Shown: positions 5,858-14,696, counted from the stretch's first letter. The stretch: DNA of 17,721 nt from CAYFJO01 sp964343305 (GCA_964343305.1 CAYFJO010000208.1:1-17721), one strand, 5' to 3'. Translations and numbers: made by a program. Notes: generated by a model from the sequence alone, not told the origin.

Positions 5858-8307
5858 TGAATTCGCGCTCGCTTATTTTGAAGAATCTTTCCGGCCTTAC
5901 CCAACCGCTGTTTGAGTTGCTGGAGATCAGCGTCTTCCTCCGGCGGAGAAATCGCGGCACCTTCCGGCAGTTCGTGGTAAGCAACATCCGGCAACACGAC
6001 GTTGCCGGTCAAAAGTGAAGCTAACAGGCTATGGGTACACGCAACCGATGCGTTTGATTCCACCAAAAATTGTTCCAGGTCCGAGTCACTTACACCTGGC
6101 GGAAGCGGCGTCACACATGATGGACATCCAGCCAAGCATGGGCACTCGTCGATAACCGTTTTGCACAAACCCAGGGCTTCTTCGATGACCTCAAAGATCT
6201 TCTCCGCATATCCAACGCCGCCTTCGACCGTGTCGTACAGATACATGGCACTTTGCCATCGATCCCCTTCCAATTCAGTTAGCGATACGTCCGTTTCGAT
6301 GTCTTTGACGTCGCCAAGGCAAAGACTGGGCGCTATTCGTTTTAGGATGTAGCTCAAGCCGTACAATGCGGCTCCCACATGTCGTTTGTCTAACTGCCCG
6401 ACTTCTCGCCGCCAAGCTTCAGGTGGATGAAGGCTGAATCCCGTGGTGTCGTAAATAAACGGGTCAAGCGTAATCGGGCCGTAGCCAATGTTCTCCAACG
6501 TCCGCTCGCGAATCTTCTTGTACAGTTTCGGTTGTCGATTGACGTTCACATAGCCAAAATCAAGCGCAGCACGGTTCAACTCGTTGTGCTCAATCTTCTC
6601 GGTTAGCTCAACCCGACTTTCCCAAACCGCTTCGGTGTAATAGTCCACGTCAACGGGATCGACGCGACATAGCTTTTTGTCGAGGTCGAGTTCCAGCGAC
6701 ATATATCGAGTGCCGAGGTGTTGATAAATCGCATCCTTGTACAGCGTCCCACGGGCACCGATCGGATCAAGTTCGCCAATGACTTCACTGCCGCAATAGA
6801 TTTCGACGTTGTAATCGGTCATGCCGCGGAGATTCACGCCCTTGGACGGGTAGTCCCGCAGCGCATAGCGGTAATTGCCATGATAGGGCGTGATCGTCCC
6901 ATCTTCCTTGAGTATTTCGAGTGCGGCGGGATAGGCTGGTTCAGGGAACAACGCCTCGTCGTCACGCAGCGGGTGTTCATGCGCGGCACAAGGGAGATGT
7001 TGCAGGAGAATGTAAGGGTTATCTGCACTTAGCCAGGCCCGCTCGATCGGCGCTGAATTGACGAACTCGGGGTGATTGACGAAGTATTGATCGATGGGCG
7101 TATCTCTTGCCACATACACGATGACTGCCCGCGACCCCCGACGGCCGACGCGACCGGCCTGCTGCCAAAAACTGGCCATCGATCCCGGGTGGCCGCTGAG
7201 AATGCACAAATCCAAATGACCAATGTCGATGCCCAATTCGAGTGCGTTCGTGGTGATGATGGTTGTCAGTCGACCGGATGCCAGATCGCGTTCAAGTTGC
7301 CGCCGTTCGTTGGGCAAGAGACCTCCTCGATAAGGCTTCACCCGCTGCCGAAGCTCCGGATGTCCGTCAGTCACAGCACGGCAGAGGCGTTCCACTTGTT
7401 GTCTCGCTCGACAAAAGCAAATGGTCCGAACACCCTGCCGCGTCGCCTCCCGAATCAGTGGGACGGTTACAGAGCCAGGACCCTTCCGGTACAGGGCGTG
7501 TCCGTGGCTTTCGACGACCGGCGGGTTGATCAAGTACAGGTCGCGTCGAGGTCGCGGTGCGCCGTCCCGATCGATCACGTGAAACGGACGCTCGAAAAGG
7601 GCTTCGACATGCTCGTTTGGATTTCCAATGGTTGCCGAAGAACAAACGAAAACGGGACGGCTACCATGAATCGCGCAAACTCGCAATAGACGCCGCATCA
7701 CATTGGCCACGTGTGAACCAAACGCGCCACGGTAGGTGTGTACTTCATCGACCACAATGTATCGCAGTCGAGAAAGAAATGTTCGCCAACGGCGATTGTG
7801 ATTGGGCAGAATCCCGGCATGCAGCATATCGGGATTGGTGATTATGAAATCGGCTCGCGCTTGGATGCGATTTCTTTCTTCCCGCGGTGTATCACCATCG
7901 TATGTGCCCAACCGCACATCCACGCCGCTTGCCTCCAGCAGCTTGCCGAGCGTACCCTCTTGGTCGCGGGACAGCGCCTTGGTGGGATACAGGAGCAAGA
8001 CTCCGAATGGTGAATCTGCCTGAAGATATTCATGAAGAATTGGCAGGAGAAAAGACAACGTCTTTCCGCTGGCCGTTCGCGACACCAACACGGCATCTTG
8101 GCCTCGCCGAATCGCGTCGAACGCCTCGACCTGGTGCGAATACAAGTTGTGAACACCGTCACCTTTAAGAACCGACGCGAGCCTGTGGTCCAATTCTGAC
8201 GGGAATTGTTCGAACTCTCCCTGCGATTCCTCCAAATCCGAACGTGCGGCAATTTGAGGTGCGAACTTACCTTCCATGTAATCCACAAAGGACTGAATAT
8301 CCATCAT
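5854..8307 (-). CDS. mrfA: YprA/MrfA-like DEXH helicase with C-terminal DUF1998 cysteine cluster
   Basis: About 817 residues. Possible starts are TTG at 8310 and ATGs at 8307 and 8304, back to back; I take the first ATG. No strong Shine-Dalgarno is present. Superfamily 2 motifs appear in order: TASGKT (78-83, Walker A), YPTKAL (about 108), DEVH (187-190), SSAT (223-226), TTNALELGIDIG (about 352-363) and QQAGRVGRRG (382-391). The C-terminal DUF1998 part ends in a metal-binding type cluster, CPCLAGCPSC (Cys722, 724, 728, 731), preceded by TVEGGVGYAEKI. In Bacillus, MrfA is an ATP-dependent DNA helicase acting with the MrfB nuclease in a UvrABC-independent excision pathway for mitomycin lesions; the adjacent exonuclease gene here keeps that pairing. 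A possible -10 (TATACT, 8358-8353) lies upstream but lacks a good -35. Confidence 0.9.
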   Translation of the reverse strand: MMDIQSFVDYMEGKFAPQIAARSDLEESQGEFEQFPSELDHRLASVLKGDGVHNLYSHQVEAFDAIRRGQDAVLVSRTASGKTLSFLLPILHEYLQADSPFGVLLLYPTKALSRDQEGTLGKLLEASGVDVRLGTYDGDTPREERNRIQARADFIITNPDMLHAGILPNHNRRWRTFLSRLRYIVVDEVHTYRGAFGSHVANVMRRLLRVCAIHGSRPVFVCSSATIGNPNEHVEALFERPFHVIDRDGAPRPRRDLYLINPPVVESHGHALYRKGPGSVTVPLIREATRQGVRTICFCRARQQVERLCRAVTDGHPELRQRVKPYRGGLLPNERRQLERDLASGRLTTIITTNALELGIDIGHLDLCILSGHPGSMASFWQQAGRVGRRGSRAVIVYVARDTPIDQYFVNHPEFVNSAPIERAWLSADNPYILLQHLPCAAHEHPLRDDEALFPEPAYPAALEILKEDGTITPYHGNYRYALRDYPSKGVNLRGMTDYNVEIYCGSEVIGELDPIGARGTLYKDAIYQHLGTRYMSLELDLDKKLCRVDPVDVDYYTEAVWESRVELTEKIEHNELNRAALDFGYVNVNRQPKLYKKIRERTLENIGYGPITLDPFIYDTTGFSLHPPEAWRREVGQLDKRHVGAALYGLSYILKRIAPSLCLGDVKDIETDVSLTELEGDRWQSAMYLYDTVEGGVGYAEKIFEVIEEALGLCKTVIDECPCLAGCPSCVTPLPPGVSDSDLEQFLVESNASVACTHSLLASLLTGNVVLPDVAYHELPEGAAISPPEEDADLQQLKQRLGKAGKILQNKRARIH

Positions 8308-8401
8308 CAATGGTTCCCATCCGTGACGCCGTTTTTTTGAGATTTGGTTTCGAGTATAGACAGGATATCCGCGTAACTGAAGAAAGCAAACATCTATTCA
8401 T

Positions 8402-8650
8402 TTGACGCCAAGTGGCAAGGCCGGTCCGTTAGGCAGCTCGACCCGTTACTTTTACGATGGCATGGACGGCTGCTTGTCTTCCGTCGTGACCGCCGGGGAA
8501 TCTGTTGGCAGCTCGGGAACGGCCACCAGCTTTGATTATGATACGACCGGCCCCGTGACCGAGGTGGTCCATCCAGTGAACATTCAAAAACTCACGTCGT
8601 TGGACCATGAGCAGTCTCTCCCTAACGCAATTGATGACTTTTTTGGTTAG
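8402..8650 (+). pseudogene. Decayed RHS/YD-repeat fragment
   Basis: An 82-codon frame with two phrases that look like degenerate RHS (YD) repeats: TRYFYDGMDGCLSSVVTAG and, about 22 residues on, SFDYDTTGPVTEVVHPVN. RHS repeats have the form YDxxGrvtxvxdp; here the conserved Gly-Arg positions are spoiled (MDGC, TGPV). The frame opens only with TTG, has no Shine-Dalgarno, and stops soon after the second repeat, far below the hundreds of residues of a working RHS protein. It is best read as a remnant of a larger RHS gene. No toxin tip or partner is present. A short unrelated ORF is the alternative. Confidence 0.45.
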
Positions 8651-8945
8651 ATAGGGACTGGGTGCCACAATTTCCGCAGTTTCCCTGGAACGTGCAGTTT
8701 CTTCAGACTATCCATCCTGACCAGGCACTTACTTGGACTCTTACGTAGGGCGAAATGCCCCTCGTGCCACTGCCCCCGGACGGAATAACGATTCGTCCTA
8801 CTGAACCACTTGGCACCGCGAGCCCTCGTATCAACTGCCTGTAATTAATAGAATCATGCAATTCAATTTCACGCTCGCTTCGAAACGAACGACGTAAGTC
8901 CATTTTCTGCAACGCTTTAATCCTCAAACACATTGGCTGGAAATC
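8651..8945. other. Intergenic region upstream of leuS
   Basis: These 295 bases between the RHS-like fragment and leuS contain no ORF I can support on either strand; the minus-strand ORF that enters the region is a shadow of leuS. I see no T-box or leader peptide rich in Leu codons. An AT-rich patch at about 8842-8870 is the most promoter-like part, but no -35/-10 pair is convincing. Confidence 0.5.
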
Positions 8946-11783
8946 ATGCCGCGTTATAACCCCGCAACCATTGAACCAAAGTGGCAAAAGTACTGGGAGG
9001 AGAACAAGACTTTCAAAACACCTGAAATGCCGGCTGGGGAAAAGCTCTATGTACTGGACATGTTTCCCTATCCCAGCGGCGATGGGCTGCATGTCGGTCA
9101 TCCAGAAGGTTATACAGCGACGGACATCGTCTGCCGTTTCGAACGCATGCGAGGCAAAAGTGTTCTGCATCCGATGGGCTTCGACGCGTTTGGGCTGCCG
9201 GCTGAAGAACACGCCATTAAGACGAACACTCCGCCTCGCGAGTCGACAGAAAAGAACATCGCCACGTTTCGGCGGCAACTCAAGATGTTGGGGTTCAGCT
9301 ACGACTGGGACCGTGAACTTGCTACGACCGACGTGGATTATTTTCGATGGACGCAGTGGATTTTCACGGTCATGTTCGACACATGGTACGACGACGAACA
9401 ACAAAGAGGCCGCCCGATTGATGAGCTGCCGATCCCTGACGATGTCTCCAACGAAGGAGATCACGCAGTTCGCCAATATCAGGACGAACATCGGCTGGCC
9501 TTCCAATCCGACGCACTGGTCAATTGGTGTCCAAAATTAGGAACCGTGCTGGCCAACGAAGAAGTGATCGATGGCAAAAGTGAGCGAGGCGGCCATCCGG
9601 TGCAACGCATCCCGCTGCGACAGTGGATGCTCAGAATCACGGCCTACGCCGAACGGCTGTTGAACGATCTCGAATCGCTGGACTGGACCGGCAGCATCAA
9701 GACGATGCAGCGCGAGTGGATCGGACGCAGCACGGGTGCCGAAGTCGATTTCTTCATCGGCGAAGAAGACAACTTTGACGCGTGGAAGTCGCAGCGCGAG
9801 TCTGGCGGCCTTCCGCGCAAGCCGGGCGACGATGTGTTGCGAGTTTACACGACGCGTCCCGACACGCTATTCGGTGCAACGTACATGGTCATTGCGCCGG
9901 AGCATCCCTTCGTGGATCGTCTTACAACGGAAGAGCAGCAGAGCGCGGTCAAGGAATACTGTGAAAAAGCCGCTGCCAAGAGCGATCTTGAGCGCACGGA
10001 GTTGGTGAAAGAAAAGACGGGCGTGTTCAGCGGTTCGTACGCGACGAACCCGGTCAACAGTGAGCGAATTCCAATTTGGATCGCCGATTATGTGCTGATC
10101 AGCTACGGTACGGGCGCGATCATGGCGGTGCCCGCGCACGACACGCGCGACTACGAATTTGCCGAACAGTTCGGATTGAAGATCATTGTCGTTGTTGATC
10201 CAGGCAACGCGGAAGATGTCGACCGCGATGCCGTGCTGGCTGGCAAGGAATGTTTCGCAGGCGAAGGAGCGGGCGTCAATTCGCAAGATTATGACGGTCT
10301 TACGACCGCCGAGTTCAAACAAAAAATCGCTGATGACTTGTCGGCCGCCGGCCAAGGTCGTTCGGCTGTCAATTTCAAACTACGCGACTGGCTATTCAGC
10401 CGCCAACGATTTTGGGGCGAGCCGTTTCCCGTTTTGCACGAAGTTGACGAGGACGGAAACCCCAATGGCATGCTGCGAGCCGTTTCGCCGGATGATCTTC
10501 CGGTCGACCTGCCGCATTTGGATGATTACAAGCCGCACGGCCGTCCTGAACCACCGCTTGGTAAATCGCCCGGCCAATGGCTTTATCCCGAAATCGATGG
10601 CGTGCGATACAAACGTGAAACCAACACGATGCCGCAGTGGGCCGGTTCGTGCTGGTACTATCTGCGTTTTATCGATCCGAAAAATGGAAATGCATTCGTT
10701 GACGCCGAAAAGGAAAAAGCGTGGATGCCCGTCGACCTGTATGTCGGCGGCGCGGAACACGCGGTGCTACACCTGTTGTACGCTCGATTTTGGCACAAAG
10801 TGCTTTACGATCGCGGTCACGTCAGTACACCCGAACCGTTTCAACGGCTGATCAACCAGGGAATGATCTTGGGCGAAGTCGAGTTCACCGGCTATCAGAG
10901 TTCGGTGAACGACTTCGTAAGTTCGAAAGACGTCGAGAAAGACGAAGCCGGGGTTTTTCGAATCAAGTCCAGCCAGGAAGAAGTCCACACGTTTCGACTC
11001 GAAGACGACGCTGTCCAAAAACAGGGCGATTCATTTGTATTGACGGAGAACCCCCAAATTCGCGTTGACAGTCGTGCGTACAAGATGTCGAAGAGCCGAG
11101 GCAACGTCGTTAATCCGGACGACATCGTGAAAAACTATGGCGCGGATTCGCTGCGGTTGTACGAAATGTTTATGGGCCCGCTGGTCGCGACCAAACCATG
11201 GAGCATGGCGGGTGTCGATGGCGTGCGAAAGTTCCTGAATCGCGTCTGGCGAATGATCGTCGACGATCGCGCGGAAGAGTTGACGCTGAACGCGGCCGTC
11301 AAGGACGTCGAACCAACCTGCGATCAGAATCGCACATTGCACAAGACAATCAAGGTCGTCAACCACGACGTCGAGAACATGGAGTACAACACGGCGATCG
11401 CCCGCATGATGGAGTTTGTTAATTTCTTTACGAAGGAATCGACGCGGCCCAAAGTTGCGATGGAACGTTTCGTTCTGCTGCTGTCGCCCTTCGCGCCACA
11501 TATTTGCGAAGAATTGTGGGAACTGCTTGGCAACGAATCGACGCTGGCCTACGAACCATGGCCTGAGTTCGACGAAGCACTGACCAAGGACGAGACGATT
11601 GAAATTCCGGTGCAAATCAAAGGCAAAGTGCGGGCAAAGATTTCAGTCGCGCCCGACGTCAGCAAGGAAGACCTCGAAGCCGCAGCTCGTGCGGACGAGA
11701 AGATTGCCAAGGAATTAAAGGGCAAGGAAGTCGTCAAGACGATCGTCGTACCCGGGCGATTGGTTAATTTCGTCGTAAAGTGA
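8946..11783 (+). CDS. leuS: Leucine--tRNA ligase (LeuRS)
   Basis: A 945-residue class Ia synthetase that charges tRNA-Leu with leucine in the cytosol. ATG at 8946 is followed directly by conserved N-terminal sequence (MPRYNPATIEPKWQKYW). The HIGH-type motif is HVGH (49-52) within MFPYPSGDGLHVGH. The CP1 editing domain carries the threonine-rich TTRPDTLFG (302-310) and GTGAIMAVPAHDTRDYEFA, whose Asp is the usual editing aspartate. KMSKS is at 713-717 (YKMSKSRGN), followed by an anticodon-binding domain and a C-terminal tail ending GRLVNFVVK. It is longer than E. coli LeuRS (about 860): an acidic insertion lies near residues 145-180 (around DDEQQRGRPIDELPIPDD), and an extended segment before KMSKS occupies the leucine-specific domain position. 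It ends three bases before the convergent methyltransferase gene. Confidence 0.98.
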   Translation: MPRYNPATIEPKWQKYWEENKTFKTPEMPAGEKLYVLDMFPYPSGDGLHVGHPEGYTATDIVCRFERMRGKSVLHPMGFDAFGLPAEEHAIKTNTPPRESTEKNIATFRRQLKMLGFSYDWDRELATTDVDYFRWTQWIFTVMFDTWYDDEQQRGRPIDELPIPDDVSNEGDHAVRQYQDEHRLAFQSDALVNWCPKLGTVLANEEVIDGKSERGGHPVQRIPLRQWMLRITAYAERLLNDLESLDWTGSIKTMQREWIGRSTGAEVDFFIGEEDNFDAWKSQRESGGLPRKPGDDVLRVYTTRPDTLFGATYMVIAPEHPFVDRLTTEEQQSAVKEYCEKAAAKSDLERTELVKEKTGVFSGSYATNPVNSERIPIWIADYVLISYGTGAIMAVPAHDTRDYEFAEQFGLKIIVVVDPGNAEDVDRDAVLAGKECFAGEGAGVNSQDYDGLTTAEFKQKIADDLSAAGQGRSAVNFKLRDWLFSRQRFWGEPFPVLHEVDEDGNPNGMLRAVSPDDLPVDLPHLDDYKPHGRPEPPLGKSPGQWLYPEIDGVRYKRETNTMPQWAGSCWYYLRFIDPKNGNAFVDAEKEKAWMPVDLYVGGAEHAVLHLLYARFWHKVLYDRGHVSTPEPFQRLINQGMILGEVEFTGYQSSVNDFVSSKDVEKDEAGVFRIKSSQEEVHTFRLEDDAVQKQGDSFVLTENPQIRVDSRAYKMSKSRGNVVNPDDIVKNYGADSLRLYEMFMGPLVATKPWSMAGVDGVRKFLNRVWRMIVDDRAEELTLNAAVKDVEPTCDQNRTLHKTIKVVNHDVENMEYNTAIARMMEFVNFFTKESTRPKVAMERFVLLLSPFAPHICEELWELLGNESTLAYEPWPEFDEALTKDETIEIPVQIKGKVRAKISVAPDVSKEDLEAAARADEKIAKELKGKEVVKTIVVPGRLVNFVVK

Positions 11784-11786
11784 GAT

Positions 11787-12566
11787 TTACACTTTGCGCA
11801 AGATGAACACCGTGTCTGTTATCACGTCGTCGAACACCTGCGGGTCGTCGATGTCGTACCAAAAGTCATAGACGTCACAGAGTTGGAATTGGGGCACGCT
11901 TTCGAGTGTACGGCGGAATTGGCTGGCTGTGTACATACGCAAGGCAAACTCCGTTTTCATTCTCATGTCTCTCTTTGGCGTACGGACGCGCATCAGCATG
12001 CGGATGCTTTCCAGGCGGTCGCGGCGACTGGCAGACAGGACGCGCAATGTAAAGTTAACTTTCGTCTGTCCACGTTGGGCCCGCCAGCGCTCTTCGGAAG
12101 CGAGATCGATGTCCAGCGGTAGCATGTGAAGTCCCAAGATATAGATTCCGCCCGTCCGCAGATTGTTGGCCACGGCCAGCAAATGGTCCTGCGCGGCCCG
12201 CTCAATGGTCAAATGCCGAAAGGTATTGAACGTGCAAAACGCAGCATCCACCGGCTGGGAAAGCTGGAAGTTTGTCATGTCGCCGTTGATCAGTTCGCCG
12301 GAGAGTCCTCGCCGGGCCAGCCTTCGCTTGAAATACGCCAGTGACTTGGCGTTGTTGTCGAGGCCAATCGCCTGATAACCGCGGCATGCCATTTCAAAAA
12401 CCAGGCGGCCACCGCCACAGCCTGGCTCGAACATTCGCCGAACAGGAAAGTCGACATACTTTTCGCACGCAGCTTCGAGGAAGTCCGCTTCGTCGCGTGT
12501 TTCGTCGGCGAAGGCCATCTCGTAATACTGTGGATAGTCGTACCAGTCAACGGTTTGTATCGTCAC
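11787..12566 (-). CDS. Class I SAM-dependent methyltransferase
   Basis: A 259-residue protein. I start it at GTG 12566, which overlaps the pgpA TGA stop (GTGA, four bases). The longer open frame back to 12788 lies wholly within pgpA and its extra residues look like out-of-frame sequence. Motif I is FEPGCGGGRL (46-55), the acidic residue ending beta-2 is in IGLDNN (67-72), and INGDMTNF is followed by VDAAFCTFNTFRHL (motif IV region). This is the standard Rossmann methyltransferase layout. The substrate cannot be told from sequence; the C-terminal half is rich in Arg and aromatic residues and has no membrane segment. It is the last gene of the exchanger-pgpA unit, so coupling to membrane lipid metabolism is possible but unproven. 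Confidence 0.85.
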   Translation of the reverse strand: MTIQTVDWYDYPQYYEMAFADETRDEADFLEAACEKYVDFPVRRMFEPGCGGGRLVFEMACRGYQAIGLDNNAKSLAYFKRRLARRGLSGELINGDMTNFQLSQPVDAAFCTFNTFRHLTIERAAQDHLLAVANNLRTGGIYILGLHMLPLDIDLASEERWRAQRGQTKVNFTLRVLSASRRDRLESIRMLMRVRTPKRDMRMKTEFALRMYTASQFRRTLESVPQFQLCDVYDFWYDIDDPQVFDDVITDTVFILRKV

Positions 12567-13096
12567 GTCGCGATTCCAAACATGGCGGGATAAACAAGCA
12601 CCAACACGTGGAGCAAGATGGCGGCGTAAACGGACCCCAGCAGGTCGTCCATCACGACTCCCCAGCCCGCCGGTAGCTTCTCGAGTTGCTTGGCTGGTGG
12701 AATCTTGATGATGTCGATCACACGGGTGAAGAGAAACATCCATAACAAGGTGCGCCAAAGTTCCACCTGTCCGGAGTAAAACGGCCAAAACAGCAGCACT
12801 GTCAACAGAAAGCCGGCGACTTCATCCGTCACGAATTTTCCCGAATCCTTTTCCTCAAAATGCTCCTCGGCCCACGGTGCCAGCACGATGGTGAGCCACG
12901 TGCTGATGACAAAGCCAACCGTGACAGACACGATTTGAACGGACCACGGAGTCCATAACGCAGCGGGCAAGAAGATGGCCACGCCGATCAATGCACCCGC
13001 CGTTCCCGGAAAGATCGGCGAATACCCCAAGCCGAAGCAGGTTGCAACGATCAGTTTCAGCGTGTGCCTTCGATCGGTTTCGCTGCGGTCGTTCAA
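12563..13096 (-). CDS. pgpA: Phosphatidylglycerophosphatase A
   Basis: A 177-residue integral membrane enzyme that removes the phosphate from phosphatidylglycerophosphate to give phosphatidylglycerol. PgpA signatures are GLGYSPIFPGTAGAL (22-36), KDSGKFVTDEVAGF (83-96), TRVIDIIKIPPAKQLEKLPA (124-143) and GWGVVMDDLLGSVYA (144-158), with hydrophobic segments between them. The start is TTG at 13096: the frame has no ATG before the conserved region, and the TAG stop of the upstream exchanger gene is in the same frame 13 codons earlier, so it cannot extend further. It lies 36 bases after the exchanger gene and overlaps the methyltransferase by four bases. Confidence 0.93.
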   Translation of the reverse strand: MNDRSETDRRHTLKLIVATCFGLGYSPIFPGTAGALIGVAIFLPAALWTPWSVQIVSVTVGFVISTWLTIVLAPWAEEHFEEKDSGKFVTDEVAGFLLTVLLFWPFYSGQVELWRTLLWMFLFTRVIDIIKIPPAKQLEKLPAGWGVVMDDLLGSVYAAILLHVLVLVYPAMFGIAT

Positions 13097-13132
13097 GAGT
13101 GAATCGCGTCTTTCGAGTTTTCGTTGGACGGC

Positions 13133-14536
13133 CTAGCCGCCGGACTGCGCCGTCAACCAAGCCCAAAAACTGTAGCCATAGGACCCGGCCACGGCGTAAG
13201 CGATGAAAACGCCGTAGAGAGCACACAGCACCAACGCCTTGAACCGAGTTAGCTGCTGTCGATGCCACATGATCGCCAGCGTTAGCACCGTCAACACCGC
13301 CAACAGCATGCGGAGATCCACGAGGCCGGCGATCGGCTGGCCGTTTGATGTCAGTGGCACCGCGCCCCAATTCAAGAGCGCGGAATTGATCAGCAAGGGA
13401 ATCGCCATGCAGATGCAGATGTCGAAAATGTTTGAGCCAAAGGCATTCGACACCGCACCAGAATCATCGCCGCGCATCGCCGCGCCGATCGACAAAAACG
13501 TGTCGGGGACGGAAGACGCCGCGGCCGCCAGTGTCACAGCGACGAAGAACTGCGGAACCGCGAGGACTCTGGCCGTTTCGAGGGTCACTTCGACAAGCCA
13601 ATAGCAGGCCGCCGCGGCAATGATCGTTGAAACAAGAATGATGATCCACGCCGACATTTGGGTAAGCGAGATTTCAAAGTAGCCAAAAAAGATGCCCGCT
13701 CCTTCGTCATCGTCTTCTTCCTCGTCATCGTGTCCCGAACGGATATCTTCGATCAACTCCTCCGAAACTTGGATGCCATCACTTTCAAGTTTCTCGAGGA
13801 TGTTGTTAGTTTCCTTCTGCAGATCACTTCCGTGAGTAAGGCGGTCCTTGATCGCCTTCACAGCACGCCGATGGTCACGAGCATGGGAGTAAAGTTGATA
13901 GACGTAAACGGCGTACAGCACCAAAAAGAAAACGCCCATCCACCAATACATCTCGTTGCCGAACAAGAAAAATATTAGCAAAATCGAACAGCCTAAGAAC
14001 CACATCCCGTCGCGCGAAATGACTTCCGAGTCGACATCAATGGTCGGGCGCTGGGGTCGATAGAATGAGATGACGAGCGCGCAAAACGCTGGAATTAAGA
14101 TCATATTGTAAACGGCGCTGCCCGCACACGTTGCAATCGCGTTGCCGAATCCATTGCCCACTTCTTCCTGAACTTCGGCTTGCGAGTCGCCACCCAGCCA
14201 GATCGCGAACAAAACAAAGAAAACGCCCGTGAAGAGTTCGGGCAGCGAACTTGCGATGGCATCCAACGTCGCGCCGCGAACCGAGCCGGGAATGTGAAAC
14301 GTTTTGCCGATCCATTGTGCCGCGTCGGCAAACGGATCGCAGGCCTGCCAAATGATGATGGAGATCAGCACAACCTGTGACATCAGGAATGCGACTTCCA
14401 AGTTTTTGTGCCCTGGGTTCGCATCGTGCGCCACCCACAAACCACCGAATGCCGCGATCGAAATTACCGTGACCAGCAACGACACGTGACTTGGGCCCGA
14501 TTCCTCGTCGGAAGATAGGTCGCCGTCGTCACTCAT
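13133..14536 (-). CDS. Na+/Ca2+ exchanger family membrane protein, NCKX-like alpha repeats
   Basis: A 467-residue CaCA-superfamily antiporter with about ten hydrophobic segments in two halves. Alpha-1 is at about 86-150: ATLDAIASSLPELFTG (89-104) and CAGSAVYNMILIP. Alpha-2 is at about 332-380: AVTLAAAASSVPDTFLS (333-349) and NAFGSNIFDICICMAIP (364-380). The Ser-x-Pro-Glu (Glu100) and Ser-x-Pro-Asp (Asp345) motifs are the ion-binding centres. GSNIFD with Asp372 matches the alpha-2 of K+-dependent exchangers (NCKX), where that Asp is linked to K+ dependence. A hydrophilic loop (about 215-285) has a strongly acidic run, HDDEEEDDDE (269-278), which could sense Ca2+. ATG at 14536 lacks a strong Shine-Dalgarno. 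It is the first gene of a likely three-gene operon with pgpA and a methyltransferase. Confidence 0.88.
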   Translation of the reverse strand: MSDDGDLSSDEESGPSHVSLLVTVISIAAFGGLWVAHDANPGHKNLEVAFLMSQVVLISIIIWQACDPFADAAQWIGKTFHIPGSVRGATLDAIASSLPELFTGVFFVLFAIWLGGDSQAEVQEEVGNGFGNAIATCAGSAVYNMILIPAFCALVISFYRPQRPTIDVDSEVISRDGMWFLGCSILLIFFLFGNEMYWWMGVFFLVLYAVYVYQLYSHARDHRRAVKAIKDRLTHGSDLQKETNNILEKLESDGIQVSEELIEDIRSGHDDEEEDDDEGAGIFFGYFEISLTQMSAWIIILVSTIIAAAACYWLVEVTLETARVLAVPQFFVAVTLAAAASSVPDTFLSIGAAMRGDDSGAVSNAFGSNIFDICICMAIPLLINSALLNWGAVPLTSNGQPIAGLVDLRMLLAVLTVLTLAIMWHRQQLTRFKALVLCALYGVFIAYAVAGSYGYSFWAWLTAQSGG

Positions 14537-14595
14537 AAGTGGTTCGCTGGGAGGGAAGTATTAAGCTAGTGGCCACGTAGGCCAGCAACAGAGCG

Positions 14596-14628
14596 GGCCA
14601 TTCATTTTAATTGTCAGTTGAAATGGCC
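14596..14628. repeat. Short inverted repeat between the lipoprotein and exchanger genes
   Basis: GGCCATT (14596-14602) is repeated inverted as AATGGCC (14622-14628) with a 19-base AT-rich centre. It sits 60 bases upstream of the exchanger start, in the only spacer that could hold that operon's promoter. No T-run follows on the minus strand, so it is not a standard terminator for the lipoprotein gene. It may be an operator or chance. Confidence 0.25.
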
Positions 14629-14696
14629 GTCAGGGGTGGGCGGGTGATTTGAGGGCGGCGAAACGTAGGTGCAATCGATCGGACAGGCACCCTCTC

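Noticed and set aside
8651..8690. Possible end of an insertion sequence or REP-type repeat (GACTGGGTGCCAC)
   Set aside because: Single occurrence in the window, with no inverted partner, target duplication or transposase.
8703..9506. Minus-strand 267-codon ORF at the leuS start
   Set aside because: Mostly antisense to the conserved leuS N-terminus, with no family resemblance.
12567..12788. N-terminal extension of the methyltransferase
   Set aside because: The extra 74 codons lie inside pgpA in another frame and read as Arg/His-rich noise; GTG at 12566 with GTGA overlap is the better start.
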